A DNA stretch of 64,000 bases from Deinandra increscens subsp. villosa (taxonomy: Eukaryota > Streptophyta > Magnoliopsida > Asterales > Asteraceae). Positions 24,020-36,062 of the stretch are shown here, piece after piece. A program made the translations under genes and the position numbers. Under the pieces are notes generated by a model, which saw only the letters and a program-made list of their open reading frames with translations, was not told the DNA's origin and searched no databases. Where the stretch lies: contig JBCNJP010000010.1 of NCBI GenBank assembly GCA_039602395.1, positions 93,711,729-93,775,728 on the forward strand. Reading direction: 5' to 3'. Numbering within the stretch: position 1 is the first letter of the stretch; every line of letters starts with the position of its first letter.

Positions 24020-24360
24020 AAGGGGGAGTATGTTAGAGCATAAACTGTATGTCTCGTGTATTGTATCTAGATTGTATCAAGTTAGTTGATAGAGTCAGTG
24101 ATATGATGTAAGGCTACCAGCGAACCAAGGGCCGAACCAATGGTTCGTTACTAGACCTGGTTCTTTGGTCAGCGTGTGCTATAAATAGTCATGCGTGTTA
24201 GAATCTTGGAATCACATCTGTCATAACTAAGAATAGGCGTCTAGGTGATTGTTGTGATAGGGAAAGCTTTTGTTTCTGAGTTTTGTATCGAGTCTAAGGG
24301 ATTTCTATGCAAAACTATATTATTTACCTCTCGTGTTATTGATTTTGATCACCAAACCAG
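24020..24360 (+). mobile_element. Polypurine tract and LTR of a copia-like element
   Basis: AAGGGGGAGTA (24020-24030) is followed by TGTTAGAGC, the standard junction of a plant copia PPT and 3' LTR. A TATA box TATAAATAG lies at about 24180-24188. The LTR end is not clear. A CA terminus near 24375, where copia pol sequence begins, is possible. Confidence 0.6.
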
Positions 24361-25779
24361 TAGTAAGATCCTCACAGGAACTTACACATTGTCTTCTTGG
24401 CCATATAAGCAAGGCACGCATTAAAAGACTCCAATCTGAGGAGATTCTTGAATCCACAGAAGAGGGCTCATTTTATGACTGCGAATCTTGCTTAGCTGGC
24501 AAACTGACAAATCAACCTTTCACCCATGTTGGTGAACGAGCCAATGTCCTGCTGGGACTCATACATTCTGATGTGCGTGGCCCTTTCAGAACTATGAGTA
24601 GACACCATGAAAGGTACGTTGTGACAACCGGCAATTTCCCAGGTTAAACCCGTTAATAACTTGTGTTATATTTTGATAACGTCCGTTACATCAGTTAACT
24701 AGAATAGTTACACGAGCGTTGCACATGAGTCTAGACGTCGGTTAACTTATTTGGATAAATATAATTTATAATTTTATGTAAATTATATTTATGAATTCAT
24801 GGAAACGTTTTGTCATTTTATGTGGCAATTATATTTATTACTTTTACATGGTATATACGTATATATATATATATATATACGCATGTCGTTTTATGATTTT
24901 ATGTGACGGCGTGTCACGTAATCATACGAAGTGTTCCTATAATTTTATAGGAATTTAAACACTTATAGTTATGAGGTTATAACTATGATTTTATGCGAAA
25001 CATATATAGATTATATTTTTATAATACTTTGTTCGCTAAATATGCTTTGACGTACACTCGAATAATCGTAGCTAAAGTTACTCCTCGTTTGACCTCGTTA
25101 ATGTTCGTTAAAGGTTTTTAACCTTGAGGGACCCAACTGGTAATTTCTGAAACTTGTTTTATCAAATAAAACTCTGAGGGACTGAAATGGACATTCCTCC
25201 AAACTTAATCAAGAATTAAAAAAAAAAGAAAAGAAAGAAACCGTCGACAGTAATGATCCCGACCCTCTCGACCATCGAAATCAATTCTCTAATTACTCAC
25301 CGGTTACGAACTCGAATCGATTAACACTGATTTATGGATCCAAAACCTCAATTCCTTTCAATCATTTGGCGTTCTATCACTGTCCCAAACTCTCTCGAGT
25401 CTTCATCGTTTTTTTTTAGTTTTCCGGCGAGCTCGAGAATTCCGGCTAAATCCCCATCGAAACAGCACCATTTGGTGACCCCTGTGATCACGAGTAGAGC
25501 AGCAACGAGTGGATCATCATCTTTTGTCCCGACATCGAGTTCAAGATTGAAGCGGGTTTGAGTTTCGGACTCGTTTCGGTTTCAAAAACACGTCAAAACC
25601 AATCACTGATTTGAGGTAACAGTTTATCTATATTAATAGCACGTTTTCCTTCTGTTTAGTTTTGGTTTCGCGATTTTCCGGTGACCGGAATAAAACTCCG
25701 GCCACCGGAGATTATGATGAAGAAGATGATGACGCGCGTGTATAGAATGTATATAATACAAACGGGATCCATTCACGAA

Positions 25780-25861
25780 TTGTGTGTAGCGCAGTTGGTC
25801 CGGTCGTTTGCTGTAAACGTAGAGGTCGCCGGTTCGAAACCCGGCAACCCCTTTTCTTTTT
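25780..25861 (+). ncRNA. tRNA-like Pol III module 1 of solo LTR D2
   Basis: A box TAGCGCAGTTGG (25787-25798) and B box GGTTCGAAACC (25831-25841) are 44 nt apart. CGTTT/AAACG could form an anticodon-like arm and GCCGG/CCGGC a T-arm with an 8-nt loop. T4 and T5 runs follow at 25852-25861. The acceptor stem does not pair, which argues against a functional tRNA. Confidence 0.65.
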
Positions 25862-25935
25862 CTGTTTGCTTATTAAACCCGATTCTGGTCGCTGTTTCTA
25901 GTAAAAAATGTTTCTAATCGAGTTTATTACCAAAA

Positions 25936-26029
25936 ACACGTCCAGCCCAGTTGGTTGTTGTGCTACATTGCCGACCAGAGGTCACAGGATCCAACCTGGT
26001 GACCTCCGGCTCCTCTGTTTTATTTTTTT
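25936..26029 (+). ncRNA. tRNA-like Pol III module 2 of solo LTR D2
   Basis: A box CAGCCCAGTTGG (25943-25954) and a degraded B box region AGGATCCAACCT (25986-25997) are 43 nt apart, with T runs at 26018-26029. The extended T-arm of D1 module 2 is kept (GAGGTCAC with GTGACCTC). The inner G-C pair of D1 is replaced by A-T on both sides, so pairing is preserved although the B-box consensus is lost. Confidence 0.55.
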
Positions 26030-26292
26030 GTTCTTTTATCTATGGACTTGTTTGACTTAAAACCTATCACCAATTGTTTCCCTTGTTATTTTGGACTCGT
26101 AGAAACCCTCGTAAACATCGTTGCTTTCGTTTTCTCTCGTCATTTTATATAATTTGGTTATTATATATAAAATGTTGATTTTTATTTTTATAATGAAAAT
26201 TATAACGAGTACCTATTCGAGAAAATATAAATATATAAACGTATTTGGAAATATAAAACGAACGTTTTATCAACCCTTATATTTATGAAGAA

Positions 26293-26336
<44 letters not shown>

Positions 26337-29300
26337 TATGTATACACATATCTACATATTTATAAATACATCTATCTACATACATAAATATACCTTTCGA
26401 CTACCCGGTTTTGTAAGAGATGATAATTATCTTTTATTCGCTCTTGGGTGAACTTTTATCCTTTCGACGTCGTCATCAACTTGATTCGCGAGTAAAACGA
26501 TTCTTGTCTATATACCGTCTCTGACTCATTTCGTAACAAACGATTTTATCCCGTTTTTTTTTATTTTGAAATATATCACCTACGTCACATATGGAATCAC
26601 CTGTCAAATTAAACCGTCGTCTAGGCTATATTACTTATGTGCGTACACACACTTACGTATGTAAATTCAATAGGTGCTCGGTAGTTACGCAAGACTCGAA
26701 GTCTTACTAATTTGTAGCAGCGCACCCTAAGGTGAGTTACACAAACTTTACGTTACGTCCGGTTTTGGACGATAACACACGCAAACACGTTACACCTGGT
26801 TTAGGGTGATAACACAACAACTATTATGTATGATTAAAGTAGAAATCCTGTATATATCACATGTTCACGTAAAATGCTTTATTTTTCAAGTCCTTACTTA
26901 TCGAACCGTTAATAGCAAATAGCGAGGGGATATTGGGTAGTACTACTGGGGTCTGACAAACCCCACTCAGCGGGCACGAGATGCACCACCCGACTGGCGG
27001 TCGGACTGAGGACAATGTCAGCCTAACTTACCGTGATCGAGTAGACACGGGGAAGGCAAAACACGTAAGGAATTATTCCTACAACTAATTGGTCAGCTTC
27101 GGTTGCGAACGTTTTAGTGACATGAACTTAGGCTCGCTACCTACGATATGGATTGTACTGTTAATATACATGCTTACATACGAATAAAAACTGTTGTATT
27201 CGTACTGCATAACTATACTAGTTATACTTATGTGCTTATGTGAACTCACCAACATTAGTTGACACTTGCTCTTATGCATGCCTTGCAGGACGCTAGGAGA
27301 ATCGGATTTTTTTGGGCACGTACGCTGGTTAAACCTTTCATTTTGGGAATCCGTATTAAACATTTTCAAAACTTAGACTTAAACTGGTTGTTTACTTAAT
27401 GGGCGCTTGTTTTTGCGCGACATTACTTTATTATGCTTCCGCTGGATTTTAAACTATGGTTTTAATATTTTCCGTTTGGAAATATATATTTACAATTTGA
27501 ACCCTAAACTTATGTTTGATGTAACTAATGACTCGGGTCCTGGTCTGGTTCACACCCCACACGGTAAAACTCCGTTAGTGGAAATTGGGGGTGTGACATA
27601 CGTCGTCACCTTCATAGATGATTATAGACGTATGCCTATATCTATCTAATGAAGCATAAATATGAAACCTTTGAAAAGTTCAAAGGGTTCCAAAACGAAG
27701 TAGAAAACCAGCTTAGTAGAACGATTAAAGTGCTTCGATCAGATCGAGGTGGTGAATACCTCAACTCAGAGTTCTTGAATCATCTTAAGGAATGTGGAAT
27801 AGTTTCACAACCTACTCCACCTGGCACACCCCATCTTGATGGCGTGAGCGAAAGGAGCAATCGAACCATACTAAATATGGTTCGATCGATGATGTATAAA
27901 ACTAATTTTCCTCAGTCCTTTTGGGTTCATGCTCTTATAACTACTGCTCGCATTATCAATCTAGCACTGACAAAGAAGGTAAACAAAACTCCATATGAGA
28001 TATGGCACAGGCATAAACCCAATTTGAATTACCTTAAAGTATGGGGATGTGAAGCATACATCATGAGTGATTCTGATGATAAGCTCGATCCTCGAGGCGA
28101 AAAGGTTGTTTTCGTCGGATACTATAACAATAATGTTATTACTTTTACCATCCTGATGCAAATGTGATTTCTATCAAGAGGAAGGCAAAGTTCCTTGAAA
28201 AGGAATTCCTTAGTCGAGGAACTGGAAGTAACGTTCTGGATCTTGAAGAAGTTCAAGGATCACAACTAACCGCTGATGAAGTCGGATCGTCTAATCAACA
28301 AGTCAGTGTTGGCAATGAATCAGACACAACATTAGTGTTCACAAAAGTAATAGGATTCATACATACCCTGATAGATACCTTGGCTATAATGAAGGTTCTG
28401 AAATCCTATTGGTAGAAGAGTCTAACGATGAACCTACTAACTACAAGTCTACTATCTCAAATTCAGAATCTGAAAAATGGCGGGATGCCATGAACGCCTA
28501 GATGCAATCCATGGGTGACAATCAAGTCAGGGACTTGGTTGAGCTACCCCCTGATTCTAGGGCAGTAGGGAGCAAATTGATTTTCAAGAGAAAAACGATA
28601 TGCATGGAAATGTACACACCTATAAAGCACGTCTGGTTACGAAAGGAATCACACAGACTCAAGGGATTGACTATGATGAAACCTTCTCGCCCGTTGCTAT
28701 GATCAAATCAATCAGGATATTGCTTGCCATAGCTGCATACTATAATTATGCGATATGGAAAATGGATGACAAAACCGCCTTTCTTAACGGACATCTGTCT
28801 GAAGATGTTTATATGGTTCAGCCTGACAGTTTTGTTGATCCAAAATATCATAATAGAGTGTGTAAACTGAATAAGTCCATTTATAGACTTAAACAGGCAT
28901 CTCGAAGCTGTAAACTTCGCTTTGACCAAAAAATCAAAGAGTTTGGTTTTATCAAGAATAAAAGATGAGCCTTGTGTTTATAGAAAGGCTAGTAGGAGCA
29001 CAATATCATTCCTCATATTGTATGTCGATGATATAATGGTCACTGGAAACACCATTCCTATGCTTAATGCAGTTCAGGCACTGGTTGGAATCTTGTTTTG
29101 CTATAAGATCTTGGAGAAGCTGCTTACATACTAGGAATTAAGATTCACAGAGATAGATCTAAACGACTTCTAGGGTAAGCCAAAGTACATACATAGACAA
29201 GGTGATAGCTCGCTTTAAGATAGAAAACTCCAAGAAAGGAGGAGTTCCCATGACTAAAGGAACTATCTTGAACAAATCGTAATATCTTTCAACGGACATT

Positions 29301-29850
29301 GATATTAAGCGAATGGAAGGAGTTCCATATGCTTCTACTATTGGTTCTATTGTTTATGTTATGTTATGTACTAGACCTGATGTCTCGTATACTTTAAGCG
29401 TGACCAACCGTTATCAACGAATTCTTGGCATTACCCATTGGACCGCAGTTGAGAACATTCTAAAGTACTTGAGAAGGACTAAAGAAATGTTCTTAGTATT
29501 TGGAGGAATACAGGAAGGGCTCCTTGTAAGATGTCACACTCATGCTAGTTTTCAGACTGACTGGGATGACTCTCGCTCACAATCAGGATTCATTTTCACT
29601 CTAAATGGAGGAGTTGTCTCATGGAAAAGCTCCAAGCAGAGTGTGATGGTTAATTCCACAACCAAATCTGAATACATTGTCGCATCAGATGCTGCAAAGG
29701 AAGCCGTTTGAATGAAGAAGTTCATCACCAATCTCGAGGTGGTTCCAAACATCAAAAAAAACCATCGAGATATTTTGTGATAACACGGGTGTTATTGCTC
29801 AAGCCAAGGACTCAGGTAGTGGACTTCCAAACTCACAGAGCTCATTATGA

Positions 29851-30447
29851 ATGAAGTTAGATGTAACTCGCATCAAACCATCTTCATAGATCTTAGTCAT
29901 AAGATGATTTGATAATGCTGTACTCATTTAGTATCCTTTGGCCTGAGGTACATATTAGAACTTTCGTTTACCAAGAGCTATTCTTTGATTACTGTCAACC
30001 GTTTTCGCGTACTCGCCAGTCATAAAGGCTTTAGTTGGGAATGGTTATGAAGTTCAGTGAGATTTGTATGTAGATAAGATGGGATTATGTACTCTTAGAT
30101 GACACGTAACAATTAGACATTATGGCGCCCTCGATGATCCAAAGTGGGTAAGTGTAAGGCCTTACCTAAACTTACTGTGTGTTTCATTGGACCACTTTGC
30201 ATCGGTATCGAGAACAATATGATTGAACACTTTATGAGAATGAACTAAATCCATGTCTCATGTTTCAATTGATGTTTTTTACAGAAAGGATGAATGACAA
30301 CGATTACCATAAGTCAATTGCTACTGAATAGCAAAATACCTTGGTTAATGGCTTTAAAGTGTCATACCTTGTTAGGAAAACCATGTGCAGCTAGAGCACC
30401 GCTGGCTGCCTATGTTGTGATTTTATCGAACTGTCTAAGTGGGAGAC
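29851..30447 (+). mobile_element. Copia 3' interior and polypurine tract
   Basis: Non-coding remnant between the copia RNase H end and the 3' LTR. It ends with the purine-rich AAGTGGGAGAC (30437-30447), a typical copia polypurine tract. Short ORFs here are not supported. Confidence 0.5.
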
Positions 30448-31110
30448 TATTGGCTTTCATGTGTACGGGTCCGATAAAATTAACATGACTAACAAATTAT
30501 GACCCGCGAGAGTTACACCTTAGGCAACGAACATTTAATCCACTTAATTAATTTAATTGGTGGTTAGGAACATTTAACGGAATGGGTATTGTTATTATTT
30601 ACAAAGGTTGTAAATAATAATATGTAATTATATTAAATATGATTTAATAAAGAGGTCCTTTGCATGCCATGACACTTGGCATCTAGCTTTTGCATGTCAT
30701 GATAGCTTTTTGCATGTCATGACACTTGACATTTTTCTTTTGCATGTCTTGTTCTTATATATATTACTATGGATCAACCCATCCAAAAGAGAGAGAACTA
30801 CCAAGTTGAAAAGAAGAGGTTTTGGTTGATGTTGTCCCGCATCGCCGCCAGACCATCGGGTTGCCGTTGTCGTGCCTCAAACATAACGCCACCACCAGTT
30901 GTTGCCGTGTTGTTTTACTTTGTGCACCGCACCCCATCTATGTTTTTCTTGTTTCGTTTCTAGAAAACGTCTCGTTGAACCAAGGTGTCTCAAATAGTTA
31001 TTTTTAACCACTAAGGTATAATCATCTCATCGGTAGATTCGATTAACATATATATTGTGTTCGCAACCTAAAGATCATGTTTAGGTTTCAATGTTATCGT
31101 TTTATGTTGT
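30448..31110 (+). mobile_element. 3' LTR of the copia element (end approximate)
   Basis: It begins TATTGG directly after the polypurine tract; the usual TGTTGG has apparently mutated. It contains four tandem-like repeats of GCATGTCATGACA type (30660-30750) and a TATATATA box at about 30757. The right boundary is uncertain because no clear CA terminus or target duplication is visible. Confidence 0.55.
30660..30750 (+). repeat. U3 enhancer-like repeats
   Basis: Four imperfect copies of TTTGCATGTCATGACACTTG, each with a TGCATG core, stand immediately upstream of the TATA box. Repeats in this position act as enhancers in some plant copia elements. Here it is inferred from position. Confidence 0.6.
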
Positions 31111-31563
31111 TAAGTTACTTCCTTTGCGTTTGTAGAATAAGTCTACAAATTTGACTTTATCAAAAATGTTTTTGATATAAACCCTGATATCGTTTTCATT
31201 AGAACAACTAATGAGATACCACTGGAACCCAACATAATGGAGCCTAAATCACGACGTTTTTGCCCAAAACGTCCTGGAACACCGCCCCCGAGGGCTTTTT
31301 TTAGGGGGGGGGGGGCGTTTTCACCACTCCTTGGTGTTTTCAACGGAATGGAGATGAGGGTGGGTGGAACCCACCAATAACAGCTAGTTGACGAATTTAA
31401 AAAAAAATCTATATAAATCCCTCTCACCCATAGCATTTTAACCATCTCCAACTTCATTTCTATCAATATCCTCTCCCTTTCACCTATTGTTTTTAAACTA
31501 CATCATCTTCTTCAACCTCTCATCTTTTACAACATATCTTTTATATTTTTTTTAACAATAGAA
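31111..31563 (+). other. Spacer with G12 run and promoter-like region of the Harbinger element
   Basis: There is no gene. The stretch has a G12 homopolymer (31304-31315) and TATATAAAT at 31410, about 150 nt upstream of the transposase-like ATG, followed by a C/T-rich leader. The 5' terminal inverted repeat of the Harbinger element should lie here, but I could not pair it with the 3' side. Confidence 0.4.
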
Positions 31564-32286
31564 ATGAAAGATTTATCATCTACATCTTCTTTATCCTCGT
31601 CTTTTGAGAGTAATTTCGAACAACAAGGCGTCGAGTCGTTCATTTCTTCGGTTAGAGCCACCATGGAGCTCGTCGTTCATGAAGCTTCATCTTCAAATAT
31701 TGTTAGAAGATGAGAACAAGTTATGCGTGTTCGTGCTCCGGCGAACGCTCTTCTTCTCGAAGATTATTTTAACGAAAATGTAACATACGCGAAGTTTTTA
31801 AGTGTCGATTTCGTATGAAGAAACGACAATTTCTCCGGATAGCTAGAAATTTGATATTGAATACTTCCAACAAAGATACAACGCGAGGGGGTAAATTGGG
31901 TTCCACTTGTATTCAAAAGTGTACTTTTGCGATTTGTCAGCTTGCTTACGGAACTGCTAGTTACTCTTAGGACGAATACCTGAAGATGGCGGACAAGACG
32001 TCTCGGGACATTCTATACGAGTTTTGTGGAGGTATTTTCTTACATATTATTCTCACTTATTACTTTTACAAGTTAAATTTTTAGTTATTCTTACTTATTA
32101 TTTTTACAAATTATATTTTTCTGTTAGATTCATGTTTTATAGTTCTAGTGTTTATTTATATTTATTAATTCATGTTTTTTCTTTGTTAAGCTATAAATAA
32201 GTTGTACATGAAACAGGACTTGAGGGGGCCCACATGGAGTGACATTCAATAAATTTATGAGTGGCACGAGAGTGTACATCGATTAC

Positions 32287-32908
32287 TGTTGGAACTAAAA
32301 TCTATGTGACTAACGCCATCAAATCTGTTTACCGAAGCATTCGACTGAAGAATCCATCGTGAATTGATTCAGAGACAGGGTTGTGATGATCGAGGCTTGC
32401 AAATTGGACCGCAGATCGTTTTCTGGAAAAGTCAACCGTTCGGGTCAACGGTCAACGTAAAAGTCAACGGAAGATCGGTTCGAGCGAGTCAAGTTTCGGA
32501 TTAATTAAATCAACTTTGATTTAATTAATATTTTATGTTTATTTGATTTATCCGTATTTTGTTCAGTTATTATGTATTTCACTTGTTAGTCACCCTCACT
32601 AATAGTGAGGGTGCCCCATTACAAGAGGAGTCTCTAAGTGTAGAGATGATGAAATCTTGTAGAGTGGTGTGGGCTTCCATTTTAAAGAGAGAGTGAGTCA
32701 TTGATTTCTAGAGAGAGATTGTGTGTTTGTCATGATTTCTGGTTCTTGTAATCATTCGGTTCAAGGAAATCATTCGACTTAGTTCATCATCTTTCTTGTA
32801 TGATTTCCTAGATTCATCTCCATCATCTTCATCGTCTCTCGGGTTTTCGAATCCGACCCTCGTTCTTTCTCAACATCGAGATTCTTGATGTGAAAATCGG
32901 TCCTTACA
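32287..32908 (+). repeat. 5' LTR of the LARD-like element
   Basis: It runs TGTTGGAACT to TCCTTACA. At 32591-32613 it has the near-palindrome CACCCTCACTA / TAGTGAGGGTG without the TATATATA core that the 3' LTR has. Confidence 0.9.
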
Positions 32909-33617
32909 AATGGTAACAGGAGCAAGGTACCGATCAGATTTCATCTCACGATGAATCTGGTCACTCGAATCTAGATTTTGAGCTTGAATTGAGTGAAGAT
33001 GAGAAAACCCACTTTGGAGATTTTTTCTTATTTTTTCTTCATTTTGGATGGATTCTGGACAGATCTTATGTTGTTTGATGTTAAATTCGTGTTTATGGAG
33101 TTCATCTTGATGTTATTTCATCTTCTACATGTTCAAATCTGTGAGAAAAATGGAGATCAGGAGCTGTTTAATTTGCGTAACTTGGGTAGTTTTCCCGTTT
33201 TTGGGGTTTTTGAAGATTTTTGAGCTTGATTCTTGGTTTTCTGGGTTTTTCTTCATGGATTTGGATGAAGTAAGGTATGATTCTCAGTGGAAAATGCATT
33301 CCAGATCCATTGGAAGCATACGTTTCGTCTGAATCTCAACTGTTTGGGAAGATCTAGAAAAAACACACTAGTGTGTGTTTCATGGTGTTCTTCGTGTTCT
33401 TGAAGATTTCCAGAATTTGGGGACTGATTTGATCCGATTTACTGTTGTTTATGTGTTGTTGGTGGCCACAACAATGTTGTGAATGGTTTATTATCACATC
33501 TCGTGCATCATATCGAGATTTCTGATCGTTCTGGGCAGATTCAAGATTACCAAGAAAGGGTTTCTTCTTATTCATCATTTTCCAGATTTCTCTAAGTGTT
33601 TGAAGGTTTGAAGATTG

Positions 33618-33810
33618 CCCTAGCGAACTTGTTTCAGTTCTTAGCGAACTTGTCCTCTCCTTAGCGAACTTTATCAGTTTTTAGCGGACTTGAAGCTTGC
33701 CTTAGCAGACTTGGTTAAGTCTTAGCGAACTTAAGTCCTTAGCCGACTTCACGTTCGTCCTAGCGAACTTCTGGTAGCTTTAGCGGACTTCAAGAGGTTA
33801 GCGGACTTGT
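33618..33810 (+). repeat. Leader minisatellite of the LARD-like element (about 10 units)
   Basis: About ten copies of TTAGCGAACTTG/TTAGCGGACTTG recur at about 20-nt spacing. The array is in the same sense, relative to the element, as the array at 1-475, and likewise lies downstream of a tRNA-Met type PBS. Confidence 0.85.
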
Positions 33811-35435
33811 TTTGGGGTTTTTGTTTGAGGTTGTTTCAGAGGATTCTGTTCGTTCAGGCTTGTAGAGAATTGAAAGACGAGTTTATCCATATAAAATTCG
33901 TGAATTTTGGTTGAGATTTGAGGAAGTTATGTGGATTTCGCGATTTTCCGGCGGGTGACGTTTTTCCGATGTGGTTCTCCGATTCAATTAGGGTTTCGCA
34001 GGTTTGGAGGAAGACAACCTACATGGCTGGTGGTGATTGGATGCATGAGAATTCAGTCTCTCTCCTTTCTTTGTCGTTTCGTAAGTCAAACTCACATTCC
34101 ATTTGTGGTTGTCGGCTTCCGATAGGTGGAGATAATGTGCGTGGGTCCCAGCATTTAAGATTTCCGTTGGTTGCAATCTGTTGTCAATTTTCAATTAGCT
34201 GGAAAAGATATGCGCGTGGGACCCCTGCTATCAATGACCCGTTGAAGACTGCAGGCGTGTATCTCTCTGATTGGCCTGCTCTTGCCTCACGCGGATCACC
34301 ATTTCTAATCCGTTAGATCGTCGTGATTTCAACCGCTGGATCCACTTTCTGCTTCAATCTGATTGGTCCTTTTAATTTGACAAGGATTAAGGTTTTTCTT
34401 AGAAATTTTCACCACTAAATTAATTTTCAGCATTATTTCGTTAAACACGGAGTTTTTCTTGTTGGTTTTTAACAGGATTAACGAGATAACGCCGCGACGG
34501 AATTTCAGAGAATTTTTTATTGGTCAAGGAATTATTCTAATTATTTATTGGGGTTCTCGTTTATTGGCGTCATGCGCACGTTTGCTATCGACCACTAGCG
34601 GGTTAGCTTTATTATCCGGTTAATTATGCAGCTTTTTCCGTTATGTCTCACGGTTTATTTTTAGCTGATGCAGCACTGATGTCAACTAACCGGATTAACT
34701 GGAATCTCAGTTATTTATTGGAATTATCCGTTAAATCTCTCAAGAAGCCGTTACTTGACGAAAATAGACGGAATTTTTCAGATCGGGTCGTTTTCGCCAG
34801 TTTAACTCAGAAATCTCCACGGAATATTTTTTCGAGCTCATTTTTCTTCAACCAAAATTAACGAAGACTCCGGTTATGATTACTTTTTGCTCGCGTATCT
34901 CAGTTTTTCTTCGATTTGATGTTTATTTTCACATCCAACTTCAGTCAGCGGATTATTCACAACTGTCAGCATTCGGCTTCCGGTTTTTCGCGAGATTGTC
35001 CGATTTCAGGATTTTTACACTGGTTTCTCTAGGCAAGCGCTCGCGACGGTTCGACTCTCCGCATCTGATTTTTACGCTTCCGACTGGATGTTTTTGGAGA
35101 GATTTAGAGAAATGGGAGGAATTATTATGGATTTGGATATCAGGTCGATTATCTGAAGTTGGAGCATGTTTGATGATTGACCGGTTTATCTGATTCAGTT
35201 TGTTGCGGTTTTGACTCCGATGTTTAGCATTTTCTTAGTATTGTACCTGACCGTGTGAACCGAGTGAGCGGAACACTTGGATCTCGACTAGAGCAACGAG
35301 AACAGAAGAAGCTTATTCAGAGGGAGAACTTCTACATCAGATTGTCTCCGGTTTATCAGTTTCTCATTGAAGATGTATGGCAGAGCAGTTCTTCAGTAGT
35401 TGAACAGATTTGAAAGCATCAGTCAAGGGGGAATA

Positions 35436-36062
35436 CGTTGGAACTAAAATCTATGTGACTGACGCCATCAAATCTATTTACCAAAGCATTCGACTGAAGA
35501 ATCCATCGTGAATTGATTCAGAGACTGGGTTATGATGATCGAGGCTTGCAGATTGGACCGAAGATCGTTTTCTGGAAAAGTCAACCGTTCAGGTCAACGG
35601 TCAACGTAAAAGTCAACGGAAGATCGGTTCGAGCGAGTCAAGCTTCAAATTAATTAAATCAACTTTGATTTAATTAATATATTATGTTTATTTGATTTAT
35701 CTGTATTTTGTTCAGTTATTATGTATTTCACTTGTTAGTCACCCTTACTATATATATAGTGAGGGTGCCCCATTACAAGAGGAGTTTCTGAGTGTGGAGA
35801 TGATGAAATCTTATAGAGTGGTGTAGGCTTCCATTCTAGAGAGAGAGTGAGTCATGGATTTCTAGAGAGAGATTGTGTGTTTGTCATGATTTATTGTTCT
35901 TGTAATCATTCGATTCAAGGAAATCATTCGACTTAGTTCATCATCTTTCTTGTATGATTTCCTAGATTCATCTCCATCATCTTCATCATCTCTCGGGTTT
36001 TCGAATCTGACCCTAGTTCTTGCTTAACATCGAGATTCTTGATGTGAAAATCGGTCCTAAAA
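35436..36062 (+). repeat. 3' LTR of the LARD-like element
   Basis: It begins CGTTGGAACT (first base changed from T) right after AAGGGGGAATA. At 35739-35766 a palindrome flanks TATATATATA, a likely TATA box that is missing from the 5' LTR. Confidence 0.9.

Larger units (their letters stand above)
24620..27598 (+). mobile_element. Family D solo LTR with two tRNA-like modules, second copy
   Basis: A 2979-bp sequence starts TGTGACAACCGG and ends GGGGGTGTGACA, flanked by TACGT at 24615-24619 and 27599-27603. There is no internal region, so it is a solo LTR. It shares with D1 the tRNA-like pair, the CCTAAGGTGAGT donor-like site (about 26727), the inverse GTGAACTCACC (about 27239) and an acceptor-like CCTTGCAG (27283-27290). 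A (TA)n run lies at 26296-26332. D1 and D2 are clearly diverged outside these blocks. Confidence 0.92.
24375..29850 (+). pseudogene. Ty1/copia pol pseudogene (Angela/BARE-like), interrupted by a solo LTR
   Basis: The pieces are a GAG-pre-integrase zinc region (24375-24619) with C-x2-C near 24480-24500, then, after the 24620-27598 insertion, an integrase core (27604-28150; SDRGGEY and the P-P-G-T-P block), reverse transcriptase (28590-29130; Y-V-D-D near 29022) and RNase H (29313-29850; DTRPDVSY-type and SKQSVMV/TKSEY motifs). Multiple stops and frameshifts separate the segments. The two halves join in frame across the solo LTR once one TACGT copy is removed. Motifs resemble the Angela/BARE lineage. 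Confidence 0.88.
32287..36062 (+). mobile_element. Non-autonomous LTR retrotransposon (LARD-like)
   Basis: LTRs at 32287-32908 and 35436-36062 are about 96% alike by eye and flanked by ATTAC (32282-32286 and 36063-36067). A PBS-like TGGTAACAGGAGC (32911-32923) follows the 5' LTR and a polypurine tract AAGGGGGAATA (about 35425-35435) precedes the 3' LTR. The 2.5-kb interior has no gag, RT or integrase motifs, only short unsupported ORFs, and a minisatellite at 33618-33810. It needs proteins from another element to move. Confidence 0.9.

Noticed and set aside
8910..26029. Functional tRNA genes
   Set aside because: A and B boxes and spacing are right, but acceptor stems do not pair and anticodon arms are poor, so they are listed as tRNA-like modules only.
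26200..26385. Minus-strand ORF rich in Ile/Tyr
   Set aside because: Translation of the (TA)n microsatellite.
32993..35193. Several 65-132-codon ORFs in the LARD-like interior
   Set aside because: No domain, no shared frame, low-complexity composition. They look like chance ORFs in a non-coding element.
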